Origin: Eonycteris spelaea | Taxonomy: Eukaryota; Chordata; Mammalia; Chiroptera; Pteropodidae | Assembly (NCBI GenBank): GCA_003508835.1 | Contig: PUFA01000288.1 | Location: 434,001-498,000, forward strand | Direction of reading: 5' to 3' | DNA length: 64,000 nucleotides | In this document: positions 23,608-35,520 of the stretch, piece by piece | Position numbering within the stretch: position 1 is the stretch's first letter | How the letters are laid out: each line of letters starts with the position of its first letter | Translations under genes and position numbers: made by a program | Notes under the pieces: generated by a model | The model's database searches: none | What the model saw: only the letters and a program-made list of their open reading frames with translations | Told to the model about the DNA's origin: nothing

Positions 23608-24537
23608 TCTATTTCAAAGTCATAAAGAAAAACTTATGACTCCTTTATAAAGCTGCAACATAATTTTTACTCTTATACTATGTTACTAAATGGCAAAAAC
23701 AAAACAAAACAAAAAAATATACAGACTTAATGCTCCAATGGCCATTCCGGGAAAGTTTTGAAATGTCAAAATCAATAAGCTTAGGTATTTACCAGGATTT
23801 CCAAAAAAGTATATTTTGAGGCACCGTATATTCAATAATCAGCTTCTTGATTTTTATGCCAAGGTCTCAAAATTCTAACTCCAAAATTATGTGCCTCATA
23901 GGTGCTATGATCTTGTTTAACTTACCCTCATTGTATCTGTCTTTTCACAGAATACAAATTTTTGTTAGATTCTTTTCTTTCCAGAATGTTTGTTTTTTCA
24001 TTCCAGATAGTTCAATTACTTGTTAGTCTCTCAAAAAGAGAGGATAGAAGAGACAAGACTTAAACCTTGTGTGTAAGATATTATTTTACCCCAGTTGAGA
24101 CACATTTTTAACTTCTGAACTACAGGACTGTAAGAAAATACACTTTTATCATCTTAAGCCATGTGTTTATTGTAATTTGTTATAGCAGATATAGAAAGTC
24201 ATACAACTATGTAAGGTAATTTTAGGAAATTTTCTTTTAAGGGTTGACTAAACAAAGATTTAAAATTGTTAACTAAATAAATACAAATGTATGCTTTAGA
24301 AAACTTTCAAAAAGTATCTGAAAAGATCTCAGAGTTGAAATGAAGAAAGCTTTATTCTCTTTTTTATAAATGGGCTCAAATCTGAACAAGGTTATTTAAT
24401 TACAAAATAAATTCAAATATAAAATTAAAAATCCAGAAAGCAGCCAAAATGTAGATAGACATTTCCAAGTCATCTTAAAAAGTAAACACACTAGAAAAAT
24501 AAGTCATAGCTCTCAATAAAACAACCAGAAGACTTAC
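23608..24537. other. Unassigned AT-rich stretch
   Basis: No gene or nameable repeat. A short (CAAAA)n run occurs at about 23,695-23,716. Confidence 0.45.
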
Positions 24538-24599
24538 GTTTTCTAAGATATAGGAGTTGATAGCTAAGAACAATTATAGATATTGTAAGCAAAAAGCCA
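24538..24599 (-). other. Speculative exon-like segment encoding a hydrophobic helix
   Basis: On the minus strand a strong acceptor (TTTTTCTTTCTTTCAG) precedes 62 bases followed by GTAAGT, a consensus donor. One frame across it reads GFLLTISIIVLSYQLLYLRK, a hydrophobic stretch ending in basic residues, like a single-pass membrane helix with stop-transfer charges. There is no start codon in this frame, a stop lies about 20 codons upstream, and I find no partner exons nearby. Chance in AT-rich DNA is the simplest explanation. Confidence 0.12.
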
Positions 24600-24954
24600 C
24601 TGAAAGAAAGAAAAAGTCTCACTTTGTCTAATAGACAAACAACTATCCAAAATGGGGCAATTATACTGTCTCAAGAAAATATCTACACCTTACAATTTCT
24701 TGAACTTCACTTAAACCACACACACAAAAAATATGTCTATCATTAGAAATATTAATACAGCTTTCCTGCTTACGTGGCTCCATTATATCCATCTTAATCC
24801 TATGACTACAGAATATCAGGTTGTTCAAATTAAAGCAAAAGGAACTGTGAATTGACTTGCAAAGTGTTAAAAAATAAAAAAAGAAAAGTATTGTTGTTTC
24901 ATATGGTTAAAAAAAAAAGATAAAAGAAAAATTTGAGAGTGTAAGTAAAGAACA

Positions 24955-25117
24955 CACCAAAATGGTAGACTAGGAAGCTCCCAAGCTCTTGTTCCCACAC
25001 TCGTCCCCCTCCCCTCCCCAAACATCAAAAAACAATAAGAAATTGGCTGAACTAACCTTACAGGAGTTTTGGAAAGCAGACAAAGATCAATGGCAGCTAA
25101 TCAAACACCCAATCAAG

Positions 25118-25151
<34 letters not shown>

Positions 25152-25560
25152 CACACTTTTGAAATGGTAGGAAAGCTTTTGATGTTTTCACTCACTCAGA
25201 TCTCTTGCTTTGGAACATGATCTTGCTCTGAAGGAGCCAGCAGCCTAGATCCTAATTCCCTCCTTCTAACTGTAGGGAGCAGAGAAGGCCTTATTTGCAA
25301 AATTCTCACCTGTTTGTTGGCTGCTGGTCTCTGTCTTGTCTAAAGACAGGAAAAGCAGCCTGCACTGCTCATGAAAGCTACAGGGGAACATTAGACCTGC
25401 AGACAGCTGGAGCAAGAGAACACAGGTAGAGACATAAATAGACCATCTAAATACTACAGAGAAGTTGGAGTGAGGCTCTTTGGGAAGCTAAGACATTTAA
25501 AAGTAGCTATGCATATGAGAGAACTGAGAAAGCCAAATGTAGTCTCAGGCAAGATGTGCT
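24955..25560 (+). mobile_element. L1 5'-region fragment, plus orientation
   Basis: CACACCAAAATGGTAGACTAGGAAGCTCCCAAGCTCTTG, then AGAAATTGGCTGAACTAACCTTACAGGAGTTTTGG and CAAAGATCAATGGCAGCTAATCAAACACCC, resembles the 5' UTR of older mammalian L1 elements. It is followed by a (CA)n run at about 25,120-25,150. Later text is less certain. It may be part of the same element as the ORF2 piece from 25,790, with the middle deleted. Confidence 0.45.
25120..25158. repeat. (CA)n microsatellite
   Basis: About 30 bp of uninterrupted CA repeat within the L1-like 5' region, followed by AACACACTTTT. Confidence 0.9.
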
Positions 25561-25779
25561 CAGAAAGGCCCAAGAAAACCAGCTTTCACCTTGTGCTGAT
25601 CCCTGTGCTCAGACCACATGTAGCTTATCACTGAAGGAATGCCCAGCATGGAGTTCACCCATGAAGACAGGGAAAGGCGGTTCTTTTTTCAAATGCCCAA
25701 TTATCAACAAAAGCTCACAAGGCATCACGAGAGTACCAGAAATATTTCAGAACAAATTAAGCCAATGAGGCCAAAGACT

Positions 25780-26640
25780 TGTACACTGGAAGGTATAACA
25801 TTGTTGAAAAAGTTTAAAGACATAAATCAATGGAAAGATGTGCTGCCTTTATGAACTGGAAGATGTTAAGATGTCAACACTAACCAAAGCAATCTATAGA
25901 CCTCAATGCACTTCCTATCAAAATTTCAATATCATTTTTTTTGCAGAAATAGCAAAATTCATTTTAAAATTCTTATGAACTGTCCTGGGACCCAAAGAAA
26001 ACAAAATTATCTTTAAAAATTTTGTAGGACACACGCTTACTGATTTCAAATTTACTAGAAAACTTCAGGAACCAAAGTAGTGCTGTACTGGTATAAAGAT
26101 AGACATATAGACTGACTGACCAGAATAGAAAAAATAAACTCTTGCATACACACTCAAATGATTTTCAACCAAGGTGCCAAGACCATTCAATGGAGGTAAA
26201 AAGGGCTTACAACAAATGGTGCTGGGAAAATTGGATATCCACGTGCAGAAGAATGAAGTTAGACTCTCACCACATATATATGCAAAAAGTAACTCAAAAT
26301 AGATCAAAAATCTAAACATAAGAATTAAACTATAAAATTATTAGGAGTAAACAGGAGAAAAGTTTCATGACCTTGGATTCCACAATGATTTCTTGGATGT
26401 AACACCTAATGCACAGTCAACAAAAGAAAAGTATATTGGACTTTATCACAATTAAAAATGTTTGTGTATCAAAGGACATTATGAAGAGAGTGAAAAAAAC
26501 CTACAGAATGGGAAAAAATATTTACAAATTATGTATCTGACAAGTGACTAATATCGAGAATACATAAAGAACTTCTATAGCTCAACAACAAAAACAACAA
26601 CAAAAACAATAAAAAAAATTGCAAAGTGAACAAAGGACAA
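25780..26640 (+). pseudogene. L1 ORF2 C-terminal part, broken, plus orientation
   Basis: Typical L1 ORF2 text downstream of the reverse-transcriptase domain: CTAACCAAAGCAATCTATAGACC, CTTCCTATCAAAATTTCAAT, ACTGGTATAAAGATAGACATATAGAC, GATTTTCAACCAAGGTGCCAAGACCATTCAATGG, GGTGCTGGGAAAATTGGATATCCACG, ACCTTGGATTCCACAATGATTTCTTGGATG and ATCTGACAAGTGACTAATATCG. The coding frame is cut by many stops. The minus frame 26,065-26,319 is its antisense shadow. The element ends near an (AAC)n-rich run at 26,585-26,625. Confidence 0.85.
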
Positions 26641-28440
26641 CTCTGGAGAAAACCAGCCAGATGTCAGCAGTGTGTTGTGGGTAATCTGCAGCCAGGTTTA
26701 TGGGCTCAGCTGCCATCTTCAGGAAAGCTTGTGGTTTTGATTCTGCAAATTTCCACTTCTTCCCTCCCTGGCTTCTCAGTTTGATTACATAATTGAATTC
26801 TATATATGAGGACCCTCACCTAAAAGACCTTTGCCTCAGCTTTTATCTCATGGTTTGCATGCCCCAGGCACACATGCAAACATGTGTACACACATGCACT
26901 CACAGTGTATGTTCACATTTGCACATGTGTGCATGTGAACACTTACAGAATACAACTGCATGCATGCATAAGCACTCATGTACACACACACACACACTTC
27001 TTGGTCCTCACAGAGGATCACCTGGGCTTTACCCTTGGGAGGCCCAGCTGCTGGTCAGTGACCTGCCTGGGCCACAGCCACTTCTCCAGTCCCTGATGTA
27101 ACTTTTCTTTGTAACCAAGTCTCTGCAGCCCTGTTGGCAGCCTCTTGTTCTGGTCTCTTGGGAGGAGGTGAGTGATTATCATCCCACCCTTATTCCAGCC
27201 TCCTGTCACTGACTTGATGGATATTATCACCATCCAGCTGCCTCTTCTGTGTATGAGTCCACCCTCCTTACAAGTCTCCAAACTCCAAAGACTGTTCTCC
27301 ACTTGACACCTCTGAAGCCCTGGAGCAGGGAGAGACTCTGCTCTCTTCTATTTGAACTATATCATTCAAGCACCTCCCTGGACACCTCAGAAGACAGATT
27401 ACTTTATAAATTCTTAAAAACACATGTGGAAATATCAGAGTGATCATTACAATATTATTCAGTCAGTTAAGAGTGCTTGAGAAAAATAACATGAAATAAA
27501 TCTTCATTGTAAGGGCATCTTTCATTTCAAGCAAGCGATTAGCTGTCACTGAACCATCAATTTCACTTTGTTGTATGGCTAAGACTAATTTTTCTAATTA
27601 AAAACCATGCATGAAGCTAAGCAAATTTGACTCATTCTGTAGAAACAAAGCTTTCAGTAATGTTCTAATAATTCTAAATGTGTATTGGATGAGCAGTAGT
27701 TCAGGAGTAACAGGTCTTAGATTTCTGGACAGGGGTGTAAGGGTCCTGTAATCTCAATCCCAGGAGCTCCTGAGAATGGGATTTCTCCTTGAGGCCTGTT
27801 TCCCTGAAGGATTTGTTATCAACCCAGGAGCCTCATGCTCCAGGTTCTAGGGCACAGACAGGAATTCTGTCATGCTGAGAGAGACAGTGGGGGTGAGGGG
27901 TGCAAAAAGGAGAGAGAAGGAAGGAAAGAGAATTAGGAATCAACATTTATTAACAGACACCATGTGAGGACAGGTATTAGGGAGAATCAGATGCGGTGAA
28001 CTGAGAGAGGTGATAATTAACAGAAACAAGAGAACTTCATGGCTTAACCCTGTGGCCACATCAAATCTACAAGTCCACCAAGCACAAAAGATGGAAATAA
28101 AATGATCTATGGCTAAGTCTTCACAGAAACAGTTGGTGTCACTCCTGTATCCCCTCTCTCAGACAAACATAGCCAGAGAAAAGGCAGACTGGGAACAGTG
28201 TGTGGTCCTATTGGAGAGGTTGCAGATGAGGTTTTGAGTGCTAGGTGAGAGCCTCTGCAGGGGCATCCCTCTGAGAAGTGGAAAGTCATTGACAGTGGAG
28301 ACACAGCATATACCCCACCTGACATGCAGGCCACCAGCCAGCAATCAATGAGGACTCTACAGGTGGGCTGGCAACCTACCTTAATTCCTTCAAAGGCCCC
28401 ATGCCAGCCAGGACTCTACCCAGGGACCGTAGAGCTTTAA
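26641..28440. other. Unassigned stretch with CA-rich patches
   Basis: About 26,868-26,998 is rich in CACACATGCA-type words. GC content rises around 27,000-27,320. Frames here (26,793-27,101 plus, 27,018-27,302 minus, 28,113-28,334 minus) have no domain, and those over the CA patch encode Cys/His/Thr repeats. I see no exon I would defend. Confidence 0.4.
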
Positions 28441-28445
28441 AAAAT

Positions 28446-28472
28446 ACACACACATACACACACGCACACATG

Positions 28473-28511
<39 letters not shown>

Positions 28512-28519
28512 ACACACTG
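28446..28519. repeat. (CA)n microsatellite with GC-containing interruptions
   Basis: CA repeats with CACACGCACACATGCGCGCGCACAC interruptions. The antisense frame 28,390-28,602 is only Cys-Val repeats. Confidence 0.95.
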
Positions 28520-30351
28520 TGTTTTCTCTGGCTTTTATGAAATGGCTCTAGGAAATTCCCAGGACTTATGAAAAAAAACAAACAAACATTTTCCCCCCTC
28601 AATGGTTTTGGTGAAAATTCAGTTCATGTGACAACCATGTAAGTTGCTGCTGTGCTTCCAGGCTCCCTTGACTATAGAGGTGACTCCAGTCTGGGCAGTA
28701 AAGCCCCCTCTTCACTGGATGCTGAGAGGCTTTAGTGGCTGGAATTTCAACAACAGGTGTGTTGGGGCTGCAGGAGACAGAGAGGCTCTTGGTGCTGTGA
28801 CAGGGGCCTAGCAGGACCCTCCAAGCATCCGTGCTAAGTGTATTTCACACACCAGGCCCTGAGCTCCCAATTCTCTTTTCCTAGCCAAGGGCTCCTCTGA
28901 TTCTGTGCTGGGGACTATATAATATACAGGTTCTAGTGAACCAAGAATAGGGACTAGTGAGCATCCTGATTCTATGCTCTTCCTCTTGGGTGTATATCCA
29001 CCATTGTACTATGCATTAATGAGTCTCTTCTTCTAGCTTCTTTAAAAGGCCACTGTTATTTGATTCTGCCTGTAAATCCCTTTCCATTCTCTCCTCACCA
29101 AAGCAAGACTCACTAAAGTCCAAAGACACATTTTGACAGACTTTACTGCAGACTCTCTTCCTAAAGGAATATCCAGTGAGTGCCTATGTTGCCCATAAGC
29201 AACCCTTGTCCTTGCTGGCAGTTAGAGGACCGGTAAGAGCTCAGAACATCTCTTATATGTTCAGTCTCTGAACACAGCTCCTAGGAGCTGGGTGGCCCCA
29301 CCCCTTCCAGGAAGGAGGAGTCAGGTCTATCTCCACAGTCCTCTTCTGGGGTGGAAAAACTTTCTAGTTTGAAAGGAAGCACTGGTTACCCTGGAGGTCT
29401 TCTTGTTCAGAGCAGAGAAAGCATTTGGAGACACAACAGTTTATCTTACAGTGAAAAACTTCTCTGTCACCTCTGAGGAGAACAGAGAATGAAAAGTGGG
29501 AAGGAAGGAAAGGAAAGAGAACTATTGGAGGAAATTTCTGCATAGATAATATCTCTGGCTTGCATAGGAGCCTCGCTGAAAAGCATCATGGGAGACAAAT
29601 GTGAGTGTTTGTATCTGATGATAAAGCCTGTCTGGCAAGAAAGAGGTGTTAGCTGCCTGCTCACGCTATAACCAGGATCACTGTGATTTACCCAGGAGAT
29701 CAGAGTCCTTTAACCGACACTCCAGTCTCAGGATGGAGAAAAATGTATGCTACCAGAGTCTGCAGGTCAGAGGCAGAGAACACAGTTCCTCATGTGTTTC
29801 CCTTAGGGCTGCCTATTTTTAAATTATACCCAGAATTTATATATAGAGTTAAGATTAAGGGATGACACAGAGAGACCAAAGCCATTGAAAGAAGAATTTA
29901 TTACATTCCTGAGATAAAAGGACACGTCATGCCATAGAGGTCACAGAAGCAAAAGGGAGGGGACAGCCTAGGCTTCCGATTTATTTACTGAGATTTATGC
30001 AAGAAAAGCAAGGAAGGACAGAGTAAAGTTAAGGATTGGCTAATTTAAATAATTCCAGGGGGTGAATAGTCCTGAGAAATTCGGTGTGAGATTTTTAGAA
30101 CCTTCAACCCCTGCAAATACACACATTCGCTGTCCCTTATCTAAAAATTGATATTTGAGAGATAAGCCTTTTAAATGAAGCCAGACTTGGCAACAGGAGG
30201 AGGTGATTGCCCTTTGTCCTGACTGTGGCAGCTGGAAATCCAAACAGATGGGTCCAAAGAGCCTGAAGGAAAGAGACACACCATGGAGCTTGTTCTGGAA
30301 TCATAGTGTAGAGAGACAAGGAACACTGAGAGGTCATATTCTCCCAGCAAA
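28520..30351. other. Unassigned stretch, possible LTR remnant at its right end
   Basis: No gene recognised. From about 29,861 to 30,350 the minus strand could be an LTR: AATAAA lies at plus positions 29,897-29,902 (as TTTATT) and a TG-like left edge lies at GATGACACAG. I found no TATA and no primer-binding site next to it, so I do not call it. Confidence 0.35.
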
Positions 30352-30487
30352 ACAGTAAGAAAAAAGTAAAGAAACAGTAAGGAAACTGTAAGAAAACCAG
30401 AAAGGAAATGGTAAGGAAGCGGTAAGGAAACAGTAAAAAAAGAGTAAGGAAAACAGTGAGGAAACATTAAGAAAATCATCAAGGAAA
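30352..30487. repeat. 11-bp minisatellite, about 12 diverged copies
   Basis: A tandem array with unit close to ACAGTAAGGAA. Successive units read ACAGTAAGAAA, AAGTAAAGAA, ACAGTAAGGAA, ACTGTAAGAAA, ACCAGAAAGGAA, ATGGTAAGGAA, GCGGTAAGGAA, ACAGTAAAAAA and so on. Units differ by one to three bases and a few have 10 or 12 bp. The minus frame 30,171-30,482 is an artefact of its periodicity. Confidence 0.85.
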
Positions 30488-30719
30488 AATCTGTCTAAGT
30501 CAGATCACCAGTTTATGCCCTTGAGTGCTAAGAATTACCTCAGGTTCTTGAATAGTCAATTGCATGTGTTGTGTGTGTTGTGTGTTTGTGTGTGTGTGTG
30601 TAGACACATTCAGCACAGCTGCTAACTTAACAGAAAATAAAATATTACCATTTGAAATGTAATAAAGTACTTAATATCAACTATATCTTTTTTCTCTTTC
30701 TTTTCCCCTTTCTTTTATC

Positions 30720-31312
30720 TATCATATTTATTGAATACATATAATCAACCAGACACTGGACTGCATAATAGTGATATAATGGATAATAAGACACATTTTC
30801 TGCCCTCGTGGAGTTCATTGTCCAGTGTGGAATAGGGGTATGAAACAAAAAAAACATATATATAATTTTAAAATTGTGGTATATGTTTTGATGCAAAAGA
30901 GCAGATAATATGAAAGAGAATCACAGGGAAGACCTATTTTAACTTTTTTGAGGGATGGGGAATGAACCCAGATGTAAGGGCTGACCTCTCCAAGGAGATA
31001 GCACTTGTTCACTCTTACATTAATATTTAATAAACTGTGTTGAATACTTACTGTTAGGTGCTTGAATATGGCTGTGAAGTAAACCTAATAAAAATCCTTG
31101 TCCTCAAGGAGCTAACATTTCTCTGAGGAGAGCTAAAATATAAACAAAATAAAAAAGTAAATGTTATCTTATACTAAAAGATGATAACTGCTATGGAGAA
31201 AAGAAGGCAACAGCTAAAGAAAATAGTGATAAAGATTGATGGAGAGAAGGCTACAGCTTTATATAGGGTGAAGGCACTGATGGAAAGGTGATTGGTGAGT
31301 GCTATGATGCAC
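30720..31312 (+). repeat. Two partial copies of the old interspersed repeat in tandem
   Basis: First copy, about 30,725-31,010: TTTATTGAATACATATAATCAACCAGACACTGG, TTCTGCCCTCGTGGAGTTCATTGTCCAGTGTGG, TGACCTCTCCAAGGAGATAGCA. Second copy, from about 31,020: TGTTGAATACTTACTGTTAGGTGCTTG, CTTGTCCTCAAGGAGCTAACATTTCTCTG, GATAACTGCTATGGAGAAAAGAAGGC. Both are in plus orientation and non-coding. This is the same unnamed family as at 21.6 kb. Confidence 0.5.
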
Positions 31313-31314
31313 CA

Positions 31315-32870
31315 CTCAGATCTTTCTTCAGAAATAAAGGATTTACTCTCCTAGCTCCTGGCAGATAGCCCTTAGCTCTCAGTCCCTTTGGGGACTGCCT
31401 CAGGTAATCTTCACTACAGCCACACTCAGAGGTAGCCTTGAAAGAGGGCAGTGAGGAGAAATCCCTTCCAATGAGCAGAGCTTCAAACAGTATACTCAGC
31501 CATCCACTTTGGGAGAAAAAAGTGACCTCAAGATAGACTATGTATAAAATTGGGACATGACGAATGTCTTGGCCAGCTGGTCAGGGACCTAGAAGGAGAA
31601 AGACTAGATGACTGAAGACAAGCATGTCTTAGGTGGGTGGATATCTGGAAGCAGATGCAAACGGAAGTCCTCCTTATCACATGTTAATGCTCATCAGAAG
31701 GCATTCAGCACAGAAGAGGCACTAAACAACCAGGTTGCCACAATGACTAGGTATATTGATATCCGTCAGTCTCCCTGTTGACTGCCTGAAACAGAACAGT
31801 CATGATGGCAGGGATGGATACAATTCAGTCCTTAACATTATGGGTTTCTACATCCCAAGGCTGTTCTAGCTAGTGCCACTGCCCAATACCATCCTGCTAG
31901 CAATTGAGACCAACTCTGAATATGACTAATTGACCAACTGGTAGCAAAGGGACTCATTCCATCAGAGGCAAGTCAGCAATTCATTCTTGTAGAACAGACA
32001 CATCTTTGAGATTTGCCTTTCCTGCCTGCAAGAACTCAGGCAGCAACATTTCTCAAACACTTATGGAATATTTGATTCACTAAATAGGATTATGTATACA
32101 GTGAATCATACCAACATATTTACTTTCCAATAAATAAATGAGAGAGGAACCCAGGACCATGGAGTTCATTGCACATATCACATAGCATACCACCTAGAAC
32201 TACCAAGCAAATAGAATTGAAATGGCCTGTTCTAGTACACTCGAAATGCCAACTTGGAGTCAAAATTTAATGAGGATGAGGTGTAAACTTCTGGGATACA
32301 GTGTACACTTGAAATCAAAAACTTTTATAAGGCACTGTGTCCCTAACAGGCAGAGTATATTTGTCCAGGAACCAAGGCAGGGACCCAAGAGCAGAAATGC
32401 TCATGCACCTACTAACCCAATTTGGTAGTCTCTGCTTCCAATTCCTAAAATTATGGAATTTACAAGTTTAGCAATCTTGTTCCTTCCATGATGGAAATGC
32501 TTCCCAGGGAACACAGTAAGAATCCTATTGAATTATAACCTAAAACTCCACCTAGCTTGTTGGACACCTTGTTGTAAGAAACTAGCAGGCAAGAAGAGCA
32601 GCTGCTATCTTGGCAGAATAATTAGTGCTCACCATCAGAAGTGGGCAGAGTTGCTATTGCACAATGAGAAGAAGAAATACATTTGGCACCCAGGCAAAGT
32701 ACTGGGATACCTCTCAATAAATAATACTCTTTTGCCCAATTTTGATGGTAAATGGGAAAATGTAGAAACCCTAACATGAAAAGTGCATGGAGACCAGGTG
32801 TTCAAACCCCCTCATGATGAGGGTGTATTTCATGCTACCAGGTAAGCCACTGAGAACAGCAACAATGTTA
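31315..32870 (+). pseudogene. ERVL/MaLR internal region with integrase-area remnant
   Basis: The text follows the internal region shared by ERVL and MaLR retroelements. Near 31,566 GTCTTGGCCAGCTGGTCAGGGACCTAGAAGG is followed by CACATGTTAATGCTCATCAGAAGGCATTC, CTAAACAACCAGGTTGCCACAATGAC, and later GGAACCAAGGCAGGG and GAATGCTTCCCAGGGAACACAG-AAGAATCC-ATTGAATTATAA. Near 32,650 it reads GAGTTGCTATTGCACAATGAGAAGAAGAAATACATTTGGCACCC, in the segment that follows the integrase core. The plus frames 32,222-32,428 and 32,528-32,779 are surviving pieces of that pol end. No LTR flanks it that I can see. It is too broken to encode anything. Confidence 0.75.
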
Positions 32871-33369
32871 GCTAAGGTGAGGAGAATCTAGAATCAAAGT
32901 GGAAAATGGTGTGCTTATGCTAAACTCCAACACCAGCTGTAGCAGTGGGGAACACAGTTCTTCCCACTAATGTCTCTGTTTTAAGTTCTCTCCAGTAAGA
33001 AAGATTCACTGGGATCCTGGAGCAGCTCCTTTCAGAAATTATATGGAGGAGATCTTAGGAAGATAAATGAAGTGACTTATGTTTTAATAGGATTTTTCTG
33101 GTTTCTGTGTGAAGAATATACTGAGGAAAGGTGAAAATAGAGTCAGAGAGACCTGAGATTAGCTGAGGTTAAGGGGATGGAGAGAGAGAATTTTTTCTCA
33201 TTCTTCCTCGACTTTCTTTATACCCTCCCTCCTAGAAGTTGTGAGTTTGAAGGACACTGAGAGCTGAAAACTGCACAAATGCAGAATGGTAGCGGTTAAT
33301 GGCAAACTTATAGACTTAAATCCACTAAAAGGAATGGCCTTTATATGGCAGAAAAGAGGCTGGCTTTAG
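32871..33369. other. Unassigned stretch after the ERVL/MaLR region
   Basis: Could contain the end of the MaLR internal region and a decayed LTR, but I see no TG...CA edge or polyadenylation signal that I trust. Confidence 0.35.
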
Positions 33370-33585
33370 ACTAGAACACATGGATTCAAGGCCCCGAATC
33401 TATTGATCGTCTTCTGTATGACTTTGGGCAAGCGACTGAGCCTCTCTGAGAAACAGATTTCATAACATTGAAATATGAATAATAAAGCCTACCTTCTTCG
33501 ATCCCTTTGTGATAAGGATCAGATGAAAAATGTAAAAGTGTTTAAGACAGTGTAAAGAGCTGTACCATTCCAGAATATTCTCCTT
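33370..33585 (+). repeat. MIR SINE, plus orientation, well preserved
   Basis: Reads ACATGGATTCAAGGCCCCGAATCT, then TCTGTATGACTTTGGGCAAGCGACTGAGCCTCTCTGAGAAACAG, then AATAATAAAGCCTACCTTC and AAGGATCAGATGAAAAATGTAAAAGTGTTTAAGACAGTG. This is the MIR body from tRNA-related head to near the tail. Confidence 0.8.
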
Positions 33586-35016
33586 CTCTTTCCAGACCAA
33601 CATCAGGGACTGCAAATTTGAAAAGTCTTGTGAGTTTTCTTCTTAACTCTCTTTGAGTTTGAGGGAATATTTTTTTCTAGTGTTGTATCACGTTTTGGGG
33701 AGAGAGAGGACTGAGAATGACTGATGAGTTGTAAGCATATGGAAGATGATTATAAGTACTCCGCAGGAAATAAGGATGTTCTAGTCTTGTGGTTTTGTGT
33801 TTGGTTTTTAATTTTACTTGCTTTATAACTAGAGAAAACAAGTTTAAGTTTTAAAAAGAAAAACATACATTAAACAGAAACAAAAATTACCTTGTATAAG
33901 AGCAAAGTAGGCCCTAGAGAACATTATTAAGATAACTATAAGTTTCCTACTGGGAGAACATCTAGAAAAAAAAAAGTAATTTAATGGATGTAGGAGGAAG
34001 TATACATGAGTTTGTACTCTCCACACCTGCACTAAGAATTCCAGAAGCAAATTAAGAAAACAAACAGAAAAAGCAGAATTATTTTGCTATTTACATAGTT
34101 TATTTTAATTTGTTTATATAAGTTCTCAACTCCACTTCTATAAAAGTACTTAAAGTAATTTATTGATTACTTTATTGACAGCTTCTAAACTGGGCTTATA
34201 TTAAATAGAAAGATGCAAGTTGGATAATGATTCTAACCAAATAGATCCAAGACTGGGGCTTCTTCTTGAGATGGAGAAGGCCAATCTGCTCAACTGTATG
34301 CCTCATCCTAACAACCCTTGTTCAAGCACAATAAGGCCAGAGAGCCCCTCACCCTATAATTATCTGTCTGCTATTGACTTCCCCTCTCTAAGGATCAGAG
34401 TAGCCAGATAGAAACTCGGGCCAAACTATGTATAGTATTTCTGTGAAAACCATGGGAACCAAAGAATCTTCAGCAGATTCTTTAATGGCTTCAGAGCCAA
34501 AGAGGCTCTTTATAATTGTTTTTGCACACCTTACAACCCTGCCCCTGAGAACAGAGAGATCCCAATAACAGTTTCCTGGGTGACTATAACTTCTGCTCTA
34601 TTAACCAGGACAAGTACTGCACAGCCTGGCTTGGCTCTTTCTGCTGTAGCAGTTATGGGAGAGGAAGTACAGGTCATTCTTTCTCAAATTAGGTAGACAT
34701 AGGTCAATTTTAGGTTCCTGTCTGAAGGCATTGTTTTCACAAGGATAACAGGTAACAAGATGTACATCATGGCAGCTGGAAGAATACACTTCTGATTCAC
34801 ATGGTCAAGCATGGGAGCTTCAGATTCTTCTGAAGAGTCTGTTTGGTTCACAAGAGAGGCAGAAGTTGCTGGTAAATAAATAGTTTAATTTAGGCAATTA
34901 AAAATGTCAAGTAGAAAGAATTTGAGGGAGATACTATAGATAGCATCATGGCAGTGGCTAGAAGGAAGCTACCAAGAATGATTTAGATTTCTACACCTTT
35001 AAGATTCTATGACTAC
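33586..35016. other. Unassigned AT-rich stretch
   Basis: No gene or nameable repeat recognised. The short frames 33,844-34,050, 34,220-34,411 and 34,601-34,789 have no domain. Confidence 0.4.
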
Positions 35017-35018
35017 TT

Positions 35019-35053
<35 letters not shown>

Positions 35054-35075
35054 TTATTTATTTATTTATTTATTT
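35017..35075. repeat. (TTTA)n microsatellite
   Basis: About 14 tandem TTTA units with one TTATTATTTA interruption. No SINE or LINE body is visible on either side. Confidence 0.95.
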
Positions 35076-35345
35076 GCTGAAAGGGCATATATTGAAGCAA
35101 ATGATTCATCTTGTGTATGCCTTGGTCCTGCCCTCATGAAAATAATAATGATATAAAGCAAGGGAAATTCTGTAGTATATAAAATCTTCAGGTATCAGCC
35201 AGTCTATTTCTCTCTTCTATGAAGAAATAGAAATATAGCTCAATATCCTGTGTTTCTAAAATGACTCAATAAAGCAACTTCAAATCCTAGCCCACCCTCG
35301 ACTGACACACAAGCTTAATTTCAAAGAATTTTCCAATGATCTAGC

Positions 35346-35520
35346 CCAGTGGTTTTCACACTTGGATGCAGCAAAATTAACTATGGATTTTTTAAAACAG
35401 GTAGGTGAAGTACACCTCATACCTTCTGAATCAGAATTTTTCAGTGTGAGCCCTAATGATATAAATGTATAAATCTCCACAGATGACCCTGAAGCACAGC
35501 CGAGATACAGCGTCACTGAT
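35346..35520 (+). mobile_element. MER5A, non-autonomous hAT-Charlie DNA transposon
   Basis: CAGTGGTTTTCACACTTGGATGCAGCAAAATTAACTATGGATTTTTTAAAACAGGTAGG is the MER5A left half, and ACCTTCTGAATCAGAATTTTTCAGTGTGAG is its centre. The right half is more diverged. It is old and eutherian-wide and has no coding capacity. The minus frame 35,280-35,525 is a shadow. Confidence 0.75.

Noticed and set aside
26868..28520. Cysteine-rich or histidine-rich small proteins
   Set aside because: These frames are translations of CA/TG microsatellites.
29861..30350. An additional minus-strand LTR
   Set aside because: It has a polyadenylation word and a TG-like edge, but no TATA element, no primer-binding site and no paired copy. 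Evidence is too thin.
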